Source: Cladopsammia gracilis
Taxonomy: Eukaryota > Cnidaria > Anthozoa > Scleractinia > Dendrophylliidae
Assembly: GCA_022457155.1 (NCBI GenBank)
Contig: JAJGOT010000314.1
Coordinates: forward strand, 715,501-779,500
Direction of reading: 5' to 3'
DNA length: 64,000 nt
Each line of letters begins with the position of its first letter. Position 1 is the first letter of the stretch. Below the pieces are notes generated by a model. It was not told where the DNA came from. It saw only the letters and a list, made by a program, of their open reading frames with translations, and ran no database searches. A program made the translations under genes and the position numbers. This document shows positions 1 to 13,500 of this stretch, in pieces.

Positions 1-1408
1 TGTGTGCGTGAGGTCGAAGTGAATGTGTACAGTGTATGTGAGGTTGAAGTGAATGTGTGCCTGAGGTCGAAGTGCGCGAGGTCAAAGTGTATGAGGTCGA
101 AGTGTATGTGTGCGTGAGGTCGAAGTGAATGTGTGCGTGAGGTCGAAGTGAAAGTGTGCGTGAGGTCGAAGTGAATGTGTGCGTGGGGTCGAAGTGAATG
201 TGTGCATGAGGTCGAAGTGAATGTGTGCGTGAGGTTGAAGTGAATGTGTGCCTGAGGTCGAAGTGCGCGAGGTCAAAGTGCATGAGGTCGAAGTGAATGT
301 GTGCATGAGGTCGAAGTGAATGTGTGCGTGAGGTCGAAGTGAATGTGTGTGTGAGGTCGAAGTGAATGTGTGAGTAAGGTCGAAGTGAATGTGTGCGTGA
401 GGTCGAAGTGAATGTGTGCGTGAGGTCGAAGTGAATGTGCGCGTGAGGTCGAAGTGAATGTGTGCATGAGGTCGAAGTGGATGTGTGCGTGAGGTCGAAG
501 TGAATGTGCGCGTGAGGTCGAAGTGAATGTGTTCGTGAGGTCGAAGTGAATGTGTGCGTGAGGTCGAAGTGAATGTGTGCGTGAGGTCGAAGTGCATGTG
601 TACGTGAGGTCAAAGTGAATGTGTGCGTGAGGTTGAAGTGAATGTGTGCGTGAGGTCGAAGTGAATGTGTGCGTGAGGTTGAAGTGAATGTGTGCGTGAG
701 GTCGAAGTGCGTGAGGTCAAAGTGCGTGAGGTTGAAGTGAATGTGTGCGTGAGGTCGAAGTGAATGTGTACAGTGTATGTGAGGTTGAAGTGAATGTGTG
801 CCTGAGGTCGAAGTGCGCGAGGTCAAAGTGTATGAGGTCGAAGTGTATGTGTGCGTGAGGTCGAAGTGAATGTGTGCGTGAGGTCGAAGTGAAAGTGTGC
901 GTGAGGTCGAAGTGAATGTGTGCGTGGGGTCGAAGTGAATGTGTGCATGAGGTCGAAGTGAATGTGTGCGTGAGGTTGAAGTGAATGTGTGCCTGAGGTC
1001 GAAGTGCGCGAGGTCAAAGTGCATGAGGTCGAAGTGAATGTGTGCATGAGGTCGAAGTGAATGTGTGCGTGAGGTCGAAGTGAATGTGTGTGTGAGGTCG
1101 AAGTGAATGTGTGAGTAAGGTCGAAGTGAATGTGTGCGTGAGGTCGAAGTGAATGTGTGCGTGAGGTCGAAGTGAATGTGCGCGTGAGGTCGAAGTGAAT
1201 GTGTGCATGAGGTCGAAGTGGATGTGTGCGTGAGGTCGAAGTGAATGTGCGCGTGAGGTCGAAGTGAATGTGTTCGTGAGGTCGAAGTGAATGTGTGCGT
1301 GAGGTCGAAGTGAATGTGTGCGTGAGGTCGAAGTGCATGTGTACGTGAGGTCAAAGTGAATGTGTGCGTGAGGTCAAAGTGAATGTGTGCATGAGGTTCA
1401 AGTGAATA
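1..1408. repeat. 23-bp minisatellite array (copy A boundary) with 741-bp higher-order repeat
   Basis: The stretch is a tandem array of a 23-bp unit of the type GTGAATGTGTGCGTGAGGTC plus GAA, with shortened units interspersed. Positions 82-597 and 823-1338 translate identically on the - strand, so a block of about 741 bp has itself been tandemly duplicated. Because 23 is not a multiple of 3, three units make a 69-bp (23-residue) repeat that stays open on the - strand; those long frames are repeat artefacts, not genes. The array lies just upstream of the first DDX1 exon visible here and recurs at the same place in copy B. It may run past the left end of the window. Confidence 0.95.
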
Positions 1409-1555
1409 GTGACCGTGACATGTTTTAAAGTTAAGACCTCCTGTGATCTGACTTCTACTCGACTATCTCTGAGAGAAGTAAAACCCATAGTCTATATCAT
1501 ACAGTGTACCTTGACGATAGTAACACCTAAATTATCTCTTCTTCTTCATCAACAG

Positions 1556-4500
1556 CCTTCAAGAGAATTAGCTCAACAGGTGGGTTTCTTAAATGGGCCG
1601 TGTCGCCTCTTTATGCATCACTTTGAAAAGCCAGAAACCAAATTAAGTTTTTGTATTGATCAATAAAAGCCTAAAACTAAAGGTCCAGTTATTTATAATT
1701 ATAATATTATTGTCTTTGAATACCATAGACCCACAATCAGATATCAAAATTCAGGAAGTTTTTACCAAACCCACAAGTCAAGTAAGTGATAATATTATTA
1801 ATAGTATTTTGTTTTAAGTATCTTGAAACCTGTACAAGTACCTTTGTGTACAAAACAATAAACAGTACTATTATCTCTAAACAGGGACTATTGTAGTCCT
1901 TTATTCTTTTTTTTCTGGTTGGTTAAACACTTCAAGATTGTTCTTCACTGATTTGTCTCTTATATATTAAGCTACTGATTTTCTCTCACACGAGTTATAA
2001 TACATGTAATTCCAGACAGTTGAAATTTTGTTACCTTTTAGAGAAGTTCTTCTGATTGGTGGAGAGAATGTAAAGTCACAAGTGCAGATGTTGAATGATG
2101 GGGTAAGTGTTTTGTTGTCAGTACTTATTTACTTAGCAAGTGTCAAAGGGAAACTGTTCCGCCAAAATGACAAAATTGTGCTTTCCGTATTTCCATGTAT
2201 ATCGCTAAATGCCACCAAATATACAAGTTTATTAGATAAAAAGATTATAGAGTAAAACAGAAGCAGTAGATTGGAGATAAAGTGCATTATTGCAAGGATG
2301 GAAGTGGATTACAGTTCATCAAATTTGATTTTGTGACAGGCGGTCAAGAAATCAAAATTACCATTTGTGTAGAAATTTGACGTTTTCAGCCGTAATTTTG
2401 TCTTTTTAGTTAATATTTCTAAGTTGCTTTCATCACTTTTGGCATAAAACCAAGCTTAAGGCAAACAACTCCTGGTCATAATCATGAAAACACGATATAT
2501 CAGCCAGTACAGTGTCTCTTTAATCCCCACATCCCTGTTTTACCTCCTTAAAGAAAAGAGGGTGGGCTTATATCACAAAATCTGACCTCCTATGAACGGT
2601 TAATAAGCCGTTCATAGGAGGTCAGATTTTGTGATATAAGCCCACCCTCTTTTCTTTTTTTTTTTTTTTTTTTTTTTTTTGAGATATGGGATCTTTTGGT
2701 CTGACTGCAACTCTACTACTTCAACTAACGTTAAAGAACCAATATCAAGGCTGTCACTAAAGGCCGGGGCCCGGGGATTTCCCCTGGCTGCTAAGAGCGT
2801 GACCCCCAGCTACTTTCATAAGAAAATAGAATGAAAATACATGTAGAACCAAAAGAATTCCCCAGCTGATTGTTTCCCCGCCTGCTAATTGCATTTACCC
2901 AGCAACTTGAAATTTTAGTGACAGCCCTGCAATATTTTAGCGACAGAGTCCTTTTTGAGGTAAAACAAAAAACACGATTTGTGAATGAAAAATCCCAACA
3001 CTCAACATATTAAAGGCGGTTATGCCCTCAGCAATTCAATAATGTAACTTGATTGTACTACGAATGGCAGTACGAACCAACAAAACAGAATTAACCGCTT
3101 TGTTAGTTTTATCTTTATTTCTTTTTATTTCATTAGGTAGACATTGTGACCGGTACACCAGGAAAACTTGATGATTTTATTTCAACTGACAAAATCAACC
3201 TGTCTCAGGTATTTCCTAGTGTTCTTGAAAACATATGAAAGTACATAATGTGATTGTTGAACATTTCTTTTCTGCACCCATCCTGTGGTTACTACGTGGT
3301 AATTTTGGCAGAGTTTTCAAATTTCACTTGCCGTATTTTAATATTACTTGATTTGCCCTTTTGATTCAACCTGACTTAAGTCTAGTTTTTCCTTTCAGGT
3401 CCGCTTTTTCATTCTGGATGAAGCGGTATGTATATGAAATTTGAGACAAATGACGAGTTTTGCTTGTCAATGGCACAGCTTTAATCCTCAGGGCTACCTC
3501 CGCACTAAAAATTGCACCACGTGAATTTACGTGAAACACAATGTTCTCAATATTAGAATTCATAAAATGTTTCAACTGCTAAATTTTACTGAAATATTTG
3601 CGATCATAATCCGTTTTTTCTTGTACAGTGAATTTTATGCCCTATTGGCCCATTTTAATAATGGCTTATTTTACTGGGAAAAGCTCTATAAGATCTCCTC
3701 ACACCTTAACTCTTCAATTCTTCGCCAATAATTTAGTTTGTTTTCGAGAACGTCTCCTTTAAATGTCTCGCGTCTGTCTTCTATCAGATGCTTGCATGTT
3801 TGAATATCTACCTTTTTTAAAAAAATTCTCCAGTAGGCAGGCAGTCATTGATTGAGTGTTTATCTTGTTGTTGTTTTTTCAGGATGGTTTACTTGCTCAG
3901 GGAAATCAAGATCTGATATTAAGAATTTTTGGCAAGATTCCAAAAATGAGTCCAGATGGCAAAAGATTACAGGTAAATGAAAAGCATAATGTTTAACTCA
4001 ATTTTGTAAGTTCACTCTTTATATCCCAAGAATGCAAAAAATAAAAATTGAAGAAAAATCCCAATTTCATTTTGTAAAATAGTGAAAAACAAATGATACC
4101 ATGCAAAAGTACTGCCAAAGAGCTTTCATTTAAATTGTCACACCATAAGATTTTGTCCACAGACTCAAAAGTTAGAACTGCAGTACATGTCTATAGCTCT
4201 CTCAACAAATAATATTAACTTTCTTTTACCTGATTACACACGGTATAACATAATTTTTCCGCCCTTTTCTTTGACAGATGATCGTGTGTTCAGCAACCCT
4301 TCATTCTTTTGAAGTAAAGAAGTTAGCTGTAAGTTGAACAAAGTACTTTTGCTTTCATTTACCTTATTTGTTGAAGCTCAGGGTGCACATTTTTCTTCCT
4401 TATAGTCAGGAAAAACTATCTAATACCGTAAAATCCCCCCCTCCTCCCCCCCCCCCCCCCCCCCCACCGGGAGGTGCGGTGGTCTAGTGGTTAGCGTTTC

Positions 4501-7500
4501 GGACTTTCAACCTGAAGGTCGGTGATTCGAGCCTGATCTTTGCCGTCGTGTTGTTTCCTTAGACATCCTCCCTCCCCCGACACGAGATGTTTTAGCCAAT
4601 CGCAAAGCTTTAAATAGCAATGCAAAACCAAGGCAATCGCAAAATTACTTTCGACAAAATTAAAAACTGCTCTATTCCACATAGTTTTGGTTTCTAATTT
4701 TGTCCAGTATGCAATAATGCTCCTTTTATCCTACAGGATAAAATCATGCATTTTCCAACGTGGGTTGATCTCAAAGGACAAGATGCTGTTCCTGAAACTG
4801 TTCACCATGTGGTAAAATACTATTCAATATTCATGTAACTTGAATCATTCACTGTTCAGTAGACCTTATAGTAATTTTCAGTGGCCGTGTTTACTCTAGA
4901 GACTGGTAATCCGTCTGACGAGTTCACACATCCTAGTTAGAATTCGAAACGGATAAACTTATCCAATGTTAATCGTGGCGAATTCACATTAAACGGGTAA
5001 GCTAGCTCGGCTTTAAAGCTCTTGTATTATAAATAGCGGTCGTTACATTCATTCTCATTGTGTTAAACCAGAAAAAAAGAAAATTGGAGGACGGTTTAAT
5101 ATTTTATCAAAAAACTATGCGAAGCTTGACACTGGCAAGGCACAATATACTGAGGAAGAGTTTCTAGGCCAGTTTTGAACCAGCGGTTTGTCTCTGCCTT
5201 CTAAAGAAAACAAACTGCGGTTGCCAAAAAGAAAGACTTGGTTTTCAGTCCAAAGTTTCTTTTCCGCATCCTTCTGTTTCTGTTTCCCTCGCTATCTTTT
5301 CCTTCCCATAACTCAACACGTACGTCCTTTCTAGTTTTAAGCTTCGGACAGCCGTTCATGTCGAAAATGCAAGAATTGTAAATTCAAGACAAGTTGAAAA
5401 CAAATTTTCCTCTAAATCTGACAAAATAAAAGGATAAACAGACGGATAAAATCAGACGCAATATCCGTATGACCGTTACGTTTTCATATTAAGATGTATA
5501 ATCCATTTCAGACGGTTAATTTCTCTAGTGTGAAAACGGCAAATGATAAGCGTCTCTGAGGCTCAGAACTCTACCAGTGGTTGTGTGCTATGACAATTAA
5601 CGGAACCTGGACTTGAAAATGGAAACAAACAAAACTGAACAAGGATCGAACTCCTCCATTCATAACCCTCAATAATACCAAAGGGTTTCTGGGATATCTG
5701 CTAAGATACATGTCATTGACAACAACAGAAACCTAACCATCAGTTGAATTTTGAACATCAAAGTTTACAGCTCACTGCTTTATTCAATTACCCTCATAAA
5801 TACGGTAAAAATTATTCATCGAAGTGGTGGTGAATAGACCTTTCCCGCATTCCTGTGAACAAAGACACCAACTCGAGGCTGGGTTGGGCAAAATACAGTG
5901 ATTTGTATGAAATTGTCCACCCCAGCCTCGACCTCGTTTTATTGTGTGTGCTCACTGGAGTGGAATGCGAGAAAGGTCTATGCATGTAGTTCGCGGCAAA
6001 GTAAATATCCATCACTCTTTCACTGACACTGAGGTGAGTAGTTGTTAGTATATACCAAAACAGTGGATGGTCAGCCCAGAAGAATCATTATTTTTATGAC
6101 AAATGGGCGAAAAAACTCGCGTGCGAAATCCGAGACAATAAAGAAATAAGCATCACGTTTCTTTTTTTTTTTCCGCGAACAGCTAAAATCGAACTTTTAC
6201 CGTCTGCCGTGAAAGTGAGTAGTTTTGCGTTTCTCATGAACATGTGAATTATTTTCGATTTTTCTGATGGATTTATATAGCGATTCGAGGAAAAGTAAAG
6301 GTAATGGACTGCAAGCTGACGTTTGCCGTTTGCCATAGAACGCGGTGCTTAACCTCTCTAATGCCTCGAGGTGAAGAACAAATACCATTTCGAGTTTGAG
6401 TTTTCAATCAAAGCGAGCAAAAACACTAGCCACTGGTTTGGTATAAGTCCTACACGGCTGTGCTCTAGCAGTGACTGGGACGCATCAGGCTACTAACTTT
6501 AGTCTTAGAACAACTAAAGCTTAACGGACACCCCAAATTTCATATGTGGGAGGGACTGAGAGGGAGCCATTAGGCTCCCTATGATTTTTCTAAGAGACCC
6601 ATTGATTATGCTTGTGTAGGTTTGCCATGTGAACCCCAGAGTTGACACATCCTGGCAAAAACTCAAGAATAAAGTCAAGGTGCGTAAACATGTGCTACGA
6701 GTAAGTGAATGAATGTGAATATACCTAATTCCATAAAGGTTGCTTTGGTCATTGGTAATTGCGCATTGGGAAGCTATTGTTTGGCGGTCACTCAAGCAAA
6801 GCATTGCATTGTGTTCCGTATGCCCAAATGCCAATGCCCAATTACCAATGACCAATTGCCAAAGCAACCTTTATTGAATTAGGTATATATGAAATAATCA
6901 TATAGTAAACAGTGGACCGGACAAATATGTGAAATTTATGATCCGCATAGTGTTGCTGGAAACTGAAAGCTTTTCAGAAGGTTTCTTTGCAGCTGCTTAA
7001 AAGGAGTTTTGACATGGTGGATGGAGATTTTGGCATTTTGCGGTCAAAGCTACCTCCAATTATAACTACCTTATTCGTACTAATTTTGGCGAGGCTTTAA
7101 TTTCGCGATTTTCGCCATTTGTAAAAAATCGCGAAATTAAAGACTCGCTAAAATTAGGATACGCGAAAATTAAACACGCGAAATTTAATACACTTCTATA
7201 ATTGCTTTAATCAATGATTAACTGCGTTTATAGCTACATGGTAATTGTCATCAGTCTATTTATCTTCTACTTCAGCACTTTCTTCATCATTTCTTCATTC
7301 ATCTATAGTTTTGTTCTGTTTCAAGGGTGTTAAGCATTTATAATCATTACAGAACTGTATGGTATAGGTATTTAAAATCATATTTTTACAATTGACTTTT
7401 ACAATTGACTTTTATTAAGTACAATATTGCATTAGCATTTGATTGATTTGCAGTATTTGCTTGATTAGTCTGATTATAAACGCTATTTCTATTACCTAAT

Positions 7501-10500
7501 TGCAAATCATGATTGCAAATCAATCGTCATTAAAGTGATCATTCAATAAAAAACGGTTTTCTAAGTCTGTCTTTTGTCAATTTTCGCGAAATTAAATGCC
7601 CTAAATTTATCATTTTTTGCAAAATCGCGAAAATTAATGCTCGCGAAATATTCGTGTTCCAAATTCGCGAAATTAAGTGCCTGCGAAAATTAGTACGAAT
7701 AAGGTAAGTACCTTTCAGTCAGAAACGAAACGCTCAAAGAACACTAAAAGGATGATATCAAGCGGATTCTCGAAAGGTTTCAGTTTTCAGTTCAAGACTG
7801 AAGTCGAAAAACGTGAAAAAAATTGTCCCAATTTCCATCCTGGCCACCTGCCAAAGTCATTTATTTATTTTTAATTTCAGTGCACTTATAGAGTAGTTTT
7901 AAACTAAACTTCTCGGCAATTATTTTTGGGTTTCCATTAACGCAAACATGTTTCTTTGGTTGTTAAAAGTGACACTCAAAACAGATGACATGGCTACGTT
8001 AGCAGCACTGCGAGGATAATCAATTTCGTTCACTATCGTTATCAAAAGCTGAATTAAAGGAGCGTTTTCCTTGTTTCTTTAGACGGATGGAATCCATGCT
8101 AAAGACAACATAAGATCTGGTGGTCAAAGTCCAGGTAATATTTCGTAATACCTTTTCTCATTTAGTAGAATTATGGTCATATAACATGAGCTCTGATTAA
8201 ATGGCTAGCTGTTTTGTATGAGGCTGTGTCATCACGGTTGTGACGTCACGTGTGGAAAGTACTTAAAGTCCTTTTGAAGTTTTCTTTTCTCTCTTTTCTT
8301 TTCTTTTCTTTATTTTATAAAAAAAAATAATCCAAATTTTTCATTCAGTACCCTTAATTTGCATGGTTTACCTTATAGTTCAAGGAAGCCTATAGTTTAT
8401 AAGCCCCCGGCTTCTATATAGCCTACCTTGCCATTACCACTTTAAACACTTGATTTTGTAAATAATTTAGTTAGAATAGTGTATTTTATCTTTTATCAAT
8501 TATGTATTATAAATTTCTGTATACTGTTGTTGTATTTGTGATAAATGGCAAAAATAACTTTAAATGGATGAATGAATGAATGAAGTAATGCACTTTGCAT
8601 TCTACCTTGGTCTGACCAACTCCCTCCGTGGAGTTCCAAGGACGGCTCAGCTAGCAGGGTGGAATTAACCCTCTCTGGTTCACACACACGTACTTGTTCT
8701 GTCGTTCTATCTCTTGTGTTTTTAAGAGGCTGTGTAAACAAGCGCATGCTTTTTATTTCATAAAGCCGGCGGTTTTCAATTGAGCATTGCAATGAATTAA
8801 GTGATTGTTTTGGTTATAGCCATGCTTTATGATTGGCTACAAAATCTCAAGCCACTTCCTAAACTAATCAGAAGTAAAGCTAAAGCCAATCGTGACATGT
8901 CTGCGTGCGTTTTCCCGCGCTTGGCGCCGGCTACATGAATTTCCTTCGAGTCCTGATTGGTTCTTTGGATTGTCCGAGTCTGTTGTGATTGGCCGAAGTG
9001 ATTACTTTGGTTTTAGTCTTACGACACTCAATTAAAAACTGCCCTAAATGGCACTTTATAACTCCTATCAGTTTTCATTGAAATCTCCCTGTATCCTCAT
9101 TCTTCTTTCTCATCAGAGTCTCTGTCAGAAGCGGTGAAGATTCTTAAGGTGGAATACTTAGCAGCAGCCATTAACCAACATAAAATGGACCAAGCCATCG
9201 TCTTCTGTCGCACAAAACTGGACTGTGACAATGCGGAGCAGTACCTGATGACTTTAGGGGGAGGTGAGAGCGAGGAAATAGAAGTTGTTTTTGCTGTGCT
9301 AAAAGTATCTGCATTTTACGTTATCATTGTTACTTACGCTCGATTTTTCAATGGGAATTGATCAGGAGGGTTATTCTTATTCTTTTTTTAACACAAAGTT
9401 TCGAATAAAATTCAAATGAGAAAGAAGGTGGACGATAGTTGGTAATATTCAAACTCTTGTCTCTCTTAAATACGAATTACCTTGAATTTAAATCTGCTTA
9501 ATACTTTATAGGAGTCGACGAAAGATATTTTAAAAATTCTTGATTTTCTTGCACATTCTCATGTACTCTCAATAACTTTCAACTCTTGTCAGCTCCCGTT
9601 GAGTACTCAACTCTCGTCAGATCACGTCGATTGTCGTTAGGTGACGTTTATTCTCGTAGACTCTCGTCCACTCTCGTCCACTCTTGTCAACTCTCGTCAG
9701 ACCACGTCGATTGTCGTTAGGTGACGTTTATTCTCGTAGACTCTCGTCCACTCTCGTCCACTCTTGTCAACTCTCGTCAGATCACGTCGATTGTCGTTAG
9801 GTCACGTTTATTCGCGTAGCCTCTCGTCCACTCTCGTCCACTCTTGTCAACTCTCGTCAGATCACGTCGATTGTCGTTAGGTTACGTTTATTCTCGTAGC
9901 CTCTCGTCCACTCTCGTCAACTCTTGTCAACTCTCGTCAGATCTCGTAAACTCTCGTCCACTCTGGTCAAATCATGCCAACTCTTTTCAGCTCTCGTTAC
10001 TCTTATCGCGGCCTTTCGCCAGCTCTCGTCCACTCTCGTCAGCTCTCGTCCACTCTCGTCAACTCTCGTCAACTCTCGTCAACTCTCGCCCAATCTCGTC
10101 AACTCTCGTCAACTCTCTGCTCGTTTTATCCCAGCGTAGTACGCTTACTTGTGAACACACTACAAAGTGTTTTGCTCAGCAATGTGCTTTAAAGGGTACA
10201 TCGTGTTACTTAGCAACGACTGATGATGTACCTATCACTTTAACTTTCCCGCAGGTCCTAAGGCCATGGTCAACGAGTATTCCTGTGTGTGTCTTCATAG
10301 CGACAGATCCCCACAGGAAAGGAAAGCAAACTTACAGGCCTTCAAGGTACAACTTTGTCTCATTTTAATCTTAAGTTTTTTTTACAAATTTTATCTTTCG
10401 TCATTTAAGATTTTCCATTTTTTATCCAACTTGATTTAAGATTAGTGTATTTAGATTAGTTTTTTTTTTCTTTTTAGAATTTTATCTATAAAATTGTAAT

Positions 10501-13500
10501 TAACTAGTTAGTTTTGTTATTTTTAAATAACAATTTACAACAACATTAAAATGTTGTTGTAATGACCCATTAAAGTATAATAGATGGAAAATGCCGGCAA
10601 TTACTAGAAACTGTTGTGAGCCACCTTAATATGCTAACATGCGATCTCATCTTCATAACTGAAAAGCTAATTTGAACATCTCTGTGGAATTTGCACTATT
10701 TGAATCTATTGCATTGCTATTTTGCTGCATGTTTGCATGTTTCTTTCATTGAACAGGAAGGTGAAGTAAGATTCCTTATCTGTACTGACGTGGCAGCAAG
10801 AGGCATCGACATAAGTGGTGTACCGTATGGTAAGACTACCTTTTTATCCATCTAAATACATCGATACAACGTTTTAGAACAGTTTTCAGTTGCGTGTCGT
10901 AAAACCAAAACCAAAGTACTCACTCTGGCCAATCACAACCACACTTGTCCAATACTCTGACAAATTTATGCATAGCATTGTATGGTAATACATTATGCTG
11001 TATTGTGCCGTTCTAGAATGTATTGTTAAACTATAATACAATACAATGCTATGCATAAATTTGTCAGAGTATTGGACAACCCTCATCACAACAGACGCAG
11101 ACAAACCAATGAACCAATCAGAACTCGGAGCAAGTAGATGTAACCGGTTCCAAGCGCGGGAAAACGCGTGCATGCGCAGGGAAGTCATGATTGGTTTTGG
11201 TTTTACTTCTGATTGGATAAGAAATTAGCGCGAGATTCTTTAGCCAATCACAAATCGTAGCAATGCCAAAGTGAATTTTTAGGAATGAATGAAACACAGT
11301 GGGCTCGATAATCCAGATCAAGGTTTTAATTGTTGCTTTTCCTTTTCCAGTGGTGAACGTGACATTTCCAGATGATAAACAAAACTATGTTCACAGAATT
11401 GGGCGAGTAGGAAGAGCGGAGAGGTAAATATGGAAAACACACATTATGTACTAAAGGCAGGTGTTTCTGTAAAACATAGTTAGGTTTCTATCTGGAGTGT
11501 TGAAGGGAGGAAGCTTTTGTATACAACATTGAATGTGCGTAAGACATGTTATGACAAAGTACATGTATCTAAACTGCTAGCCGCACGGCAGGCACAGTGA
11601 TGGTCACAGCAGGAAAGAAGATGCTTGAGCTTGTCAGTGAAGCTGTTAAGATTCACTTTCTTTTTCTATTATTTTCTCGTAGGATGGGACTGGCAATCTC
11701 ACTTGTTTCAGACGTTAAAGAAAAGGTGACCTTTCAATATATATTTTTTGACTTACTAATATGATCATGTAGAAAAGACCATAAATAAGTAAAAAGAAGA
11801 CTTCAAAAACGGATCTGCTGTGGAAGCTTATTCTTAAAGAAAGGATTTAAGGAACACGCTACTACCAAAATAGCAAATTATCGCTTAGCTTATTTCCACG
11901 TTATATCGCCAAATGCCACCAAATATACAACTTAACTGGATAAAAAGATTCTATAGAGCAAAACAGAAGCAATAGTTTGGAGGTACATTTATTTTCACTA
12001 CATTGAAGGGTAAACGATCACCTGCTCTGTTAAAACACCCGGTTTGTATTCGCTGTAGGTATGGTACCACTCGTGTTCCAGCCGCGGTAAAGGATGTTAT
12101 AACACCCGGCTAAAGGACCAGGGAGGCTGTGCCATCTGGTATGACGAGAAACAGGTAAATAAATATCGATATAGTGTATTAAAATAAAGAGTAATAATCA
12201 TATCGAAAGCGTATGCATGGTGATTATGGACACCGTTTTAATAAGAGTCTAAAGAGCATTATGATCGATGGATTATGTTTTAATTGCAACGGTTGGGTGT
12301 TTTGACGTTTCTGTCATGTTTTGACCTCAGTGATTCCTACTGATGTACCGACGTTCATATAAACGTTTCTGGGTCTTGAACAATTTGCACAGCAAAGCCA
12401 GAAATTCCACTTAATTCTGGTTTGAAAATCAGATGGTGCACGTTATTCTGTTTGGAAAGTTTATAAAATTGTGAACCACCAGTTAGGGTGATTCGAGTTT
12501 TCAACTTTTTTCAATCTCCAAGTTGGTGTGAGTGTATTCTGCACCCGAGTCTCATTATAGCACTTAAATGGTTTCCTATTACCTCAAATTTTTAAGTGAT
12601 GATTATAAACCCCTTAGTACCTTTGCATGGTCGAAATTCCGTCTGCAAGAGTCCATCAGTCCCGCGATTTCCAGCAAAGATGTTTTGCTTAAATGCAACA
12701 TGACTTAGGCTAAACACGTTCTTACATAACAAAATGTATTGCATGGTCTTTTAAGCCGGTAGCTTAGCCCCATGACTTTCAGGCTTGGTTAGGTCTGGAC
12801 TCTACCATTAGTGATACAACATTACCAATGTAAACTATGCGCGGTGAGTGGCTCCATACTCCAGGTTTCCGCAGACAACGTGCCAAAAGCGAATTAAACC
12901 CCCTGGTACAAAAAGCCACTGCTAGGAAGAGAAATCTGTCAAAATCAATTTGTCGTATTTTCCTGTTTTTCCTTGTTTCTCGCAGTATTTAGCTGATGTT
13001 GAAGAGCATCTGGGAGTCACCATATCCGTCATTCAACCGAGCATGAAAGTTCCAATCAATGAATTTGATGGTAAAGTAGCGTACGGTGAGAAACGTCGAG
13101 GATCAGGTCAGTGATGAGTGTTGACATTTTTTATCTACTTGGTTCGACATTTTCACACATAACAGTTACGTTGAACAACAAGAAGTCAAATTTATATTTT
13201 TCTTGTAATAACACTTAAAGATGCAGTGTCATGGCGATTTTGACCTTTTTTGATCAAAATCATGCAACAACACATTTCCATGTACTTATTTACAAAATAA
13301 TACTAAAACACCAAGAGAGAGAAATCGACCAATTCTTGAAAGAGGAACAAATCATGTTCTGTTCTAACCCTTTTTGGAAAAGAAAATGAAAAGAAAAGAA
13401 AAGAAAAGAAAATGTGGTAACTTTTCAAGTTGCAATTCATACAGACCTTGTTTGTCTATTACAAGAGACACTCGTCAACAGTTTTGGTACATTTTGTGGT

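Noticed and set aside
82..1338. Long - strand frames rich in HTFTSTSRTHSLRPH repeats
   Set aside because: They are the translation of a 23-bp minisatellite whose three-unit period stays open; no start context, no composition of a real protein, and all variation follows the DNA repeat.
4486..4560. Functional tRNA gene in intron 7
   Set aside because: The head has A- and B-box motifs, but the following GCCGTCGTGTTGTTTCC body matches the full SINE at 50,828-51,100, so it is a SINE fragment.
9844..10368. 174-codon + strand frame with [11 protein letters not shown] repeats
   Set aside because: It is the translation of the 10-bp CTCTCGTCAA minisatellite running into DDX1 exon 12 in the wrong frame.
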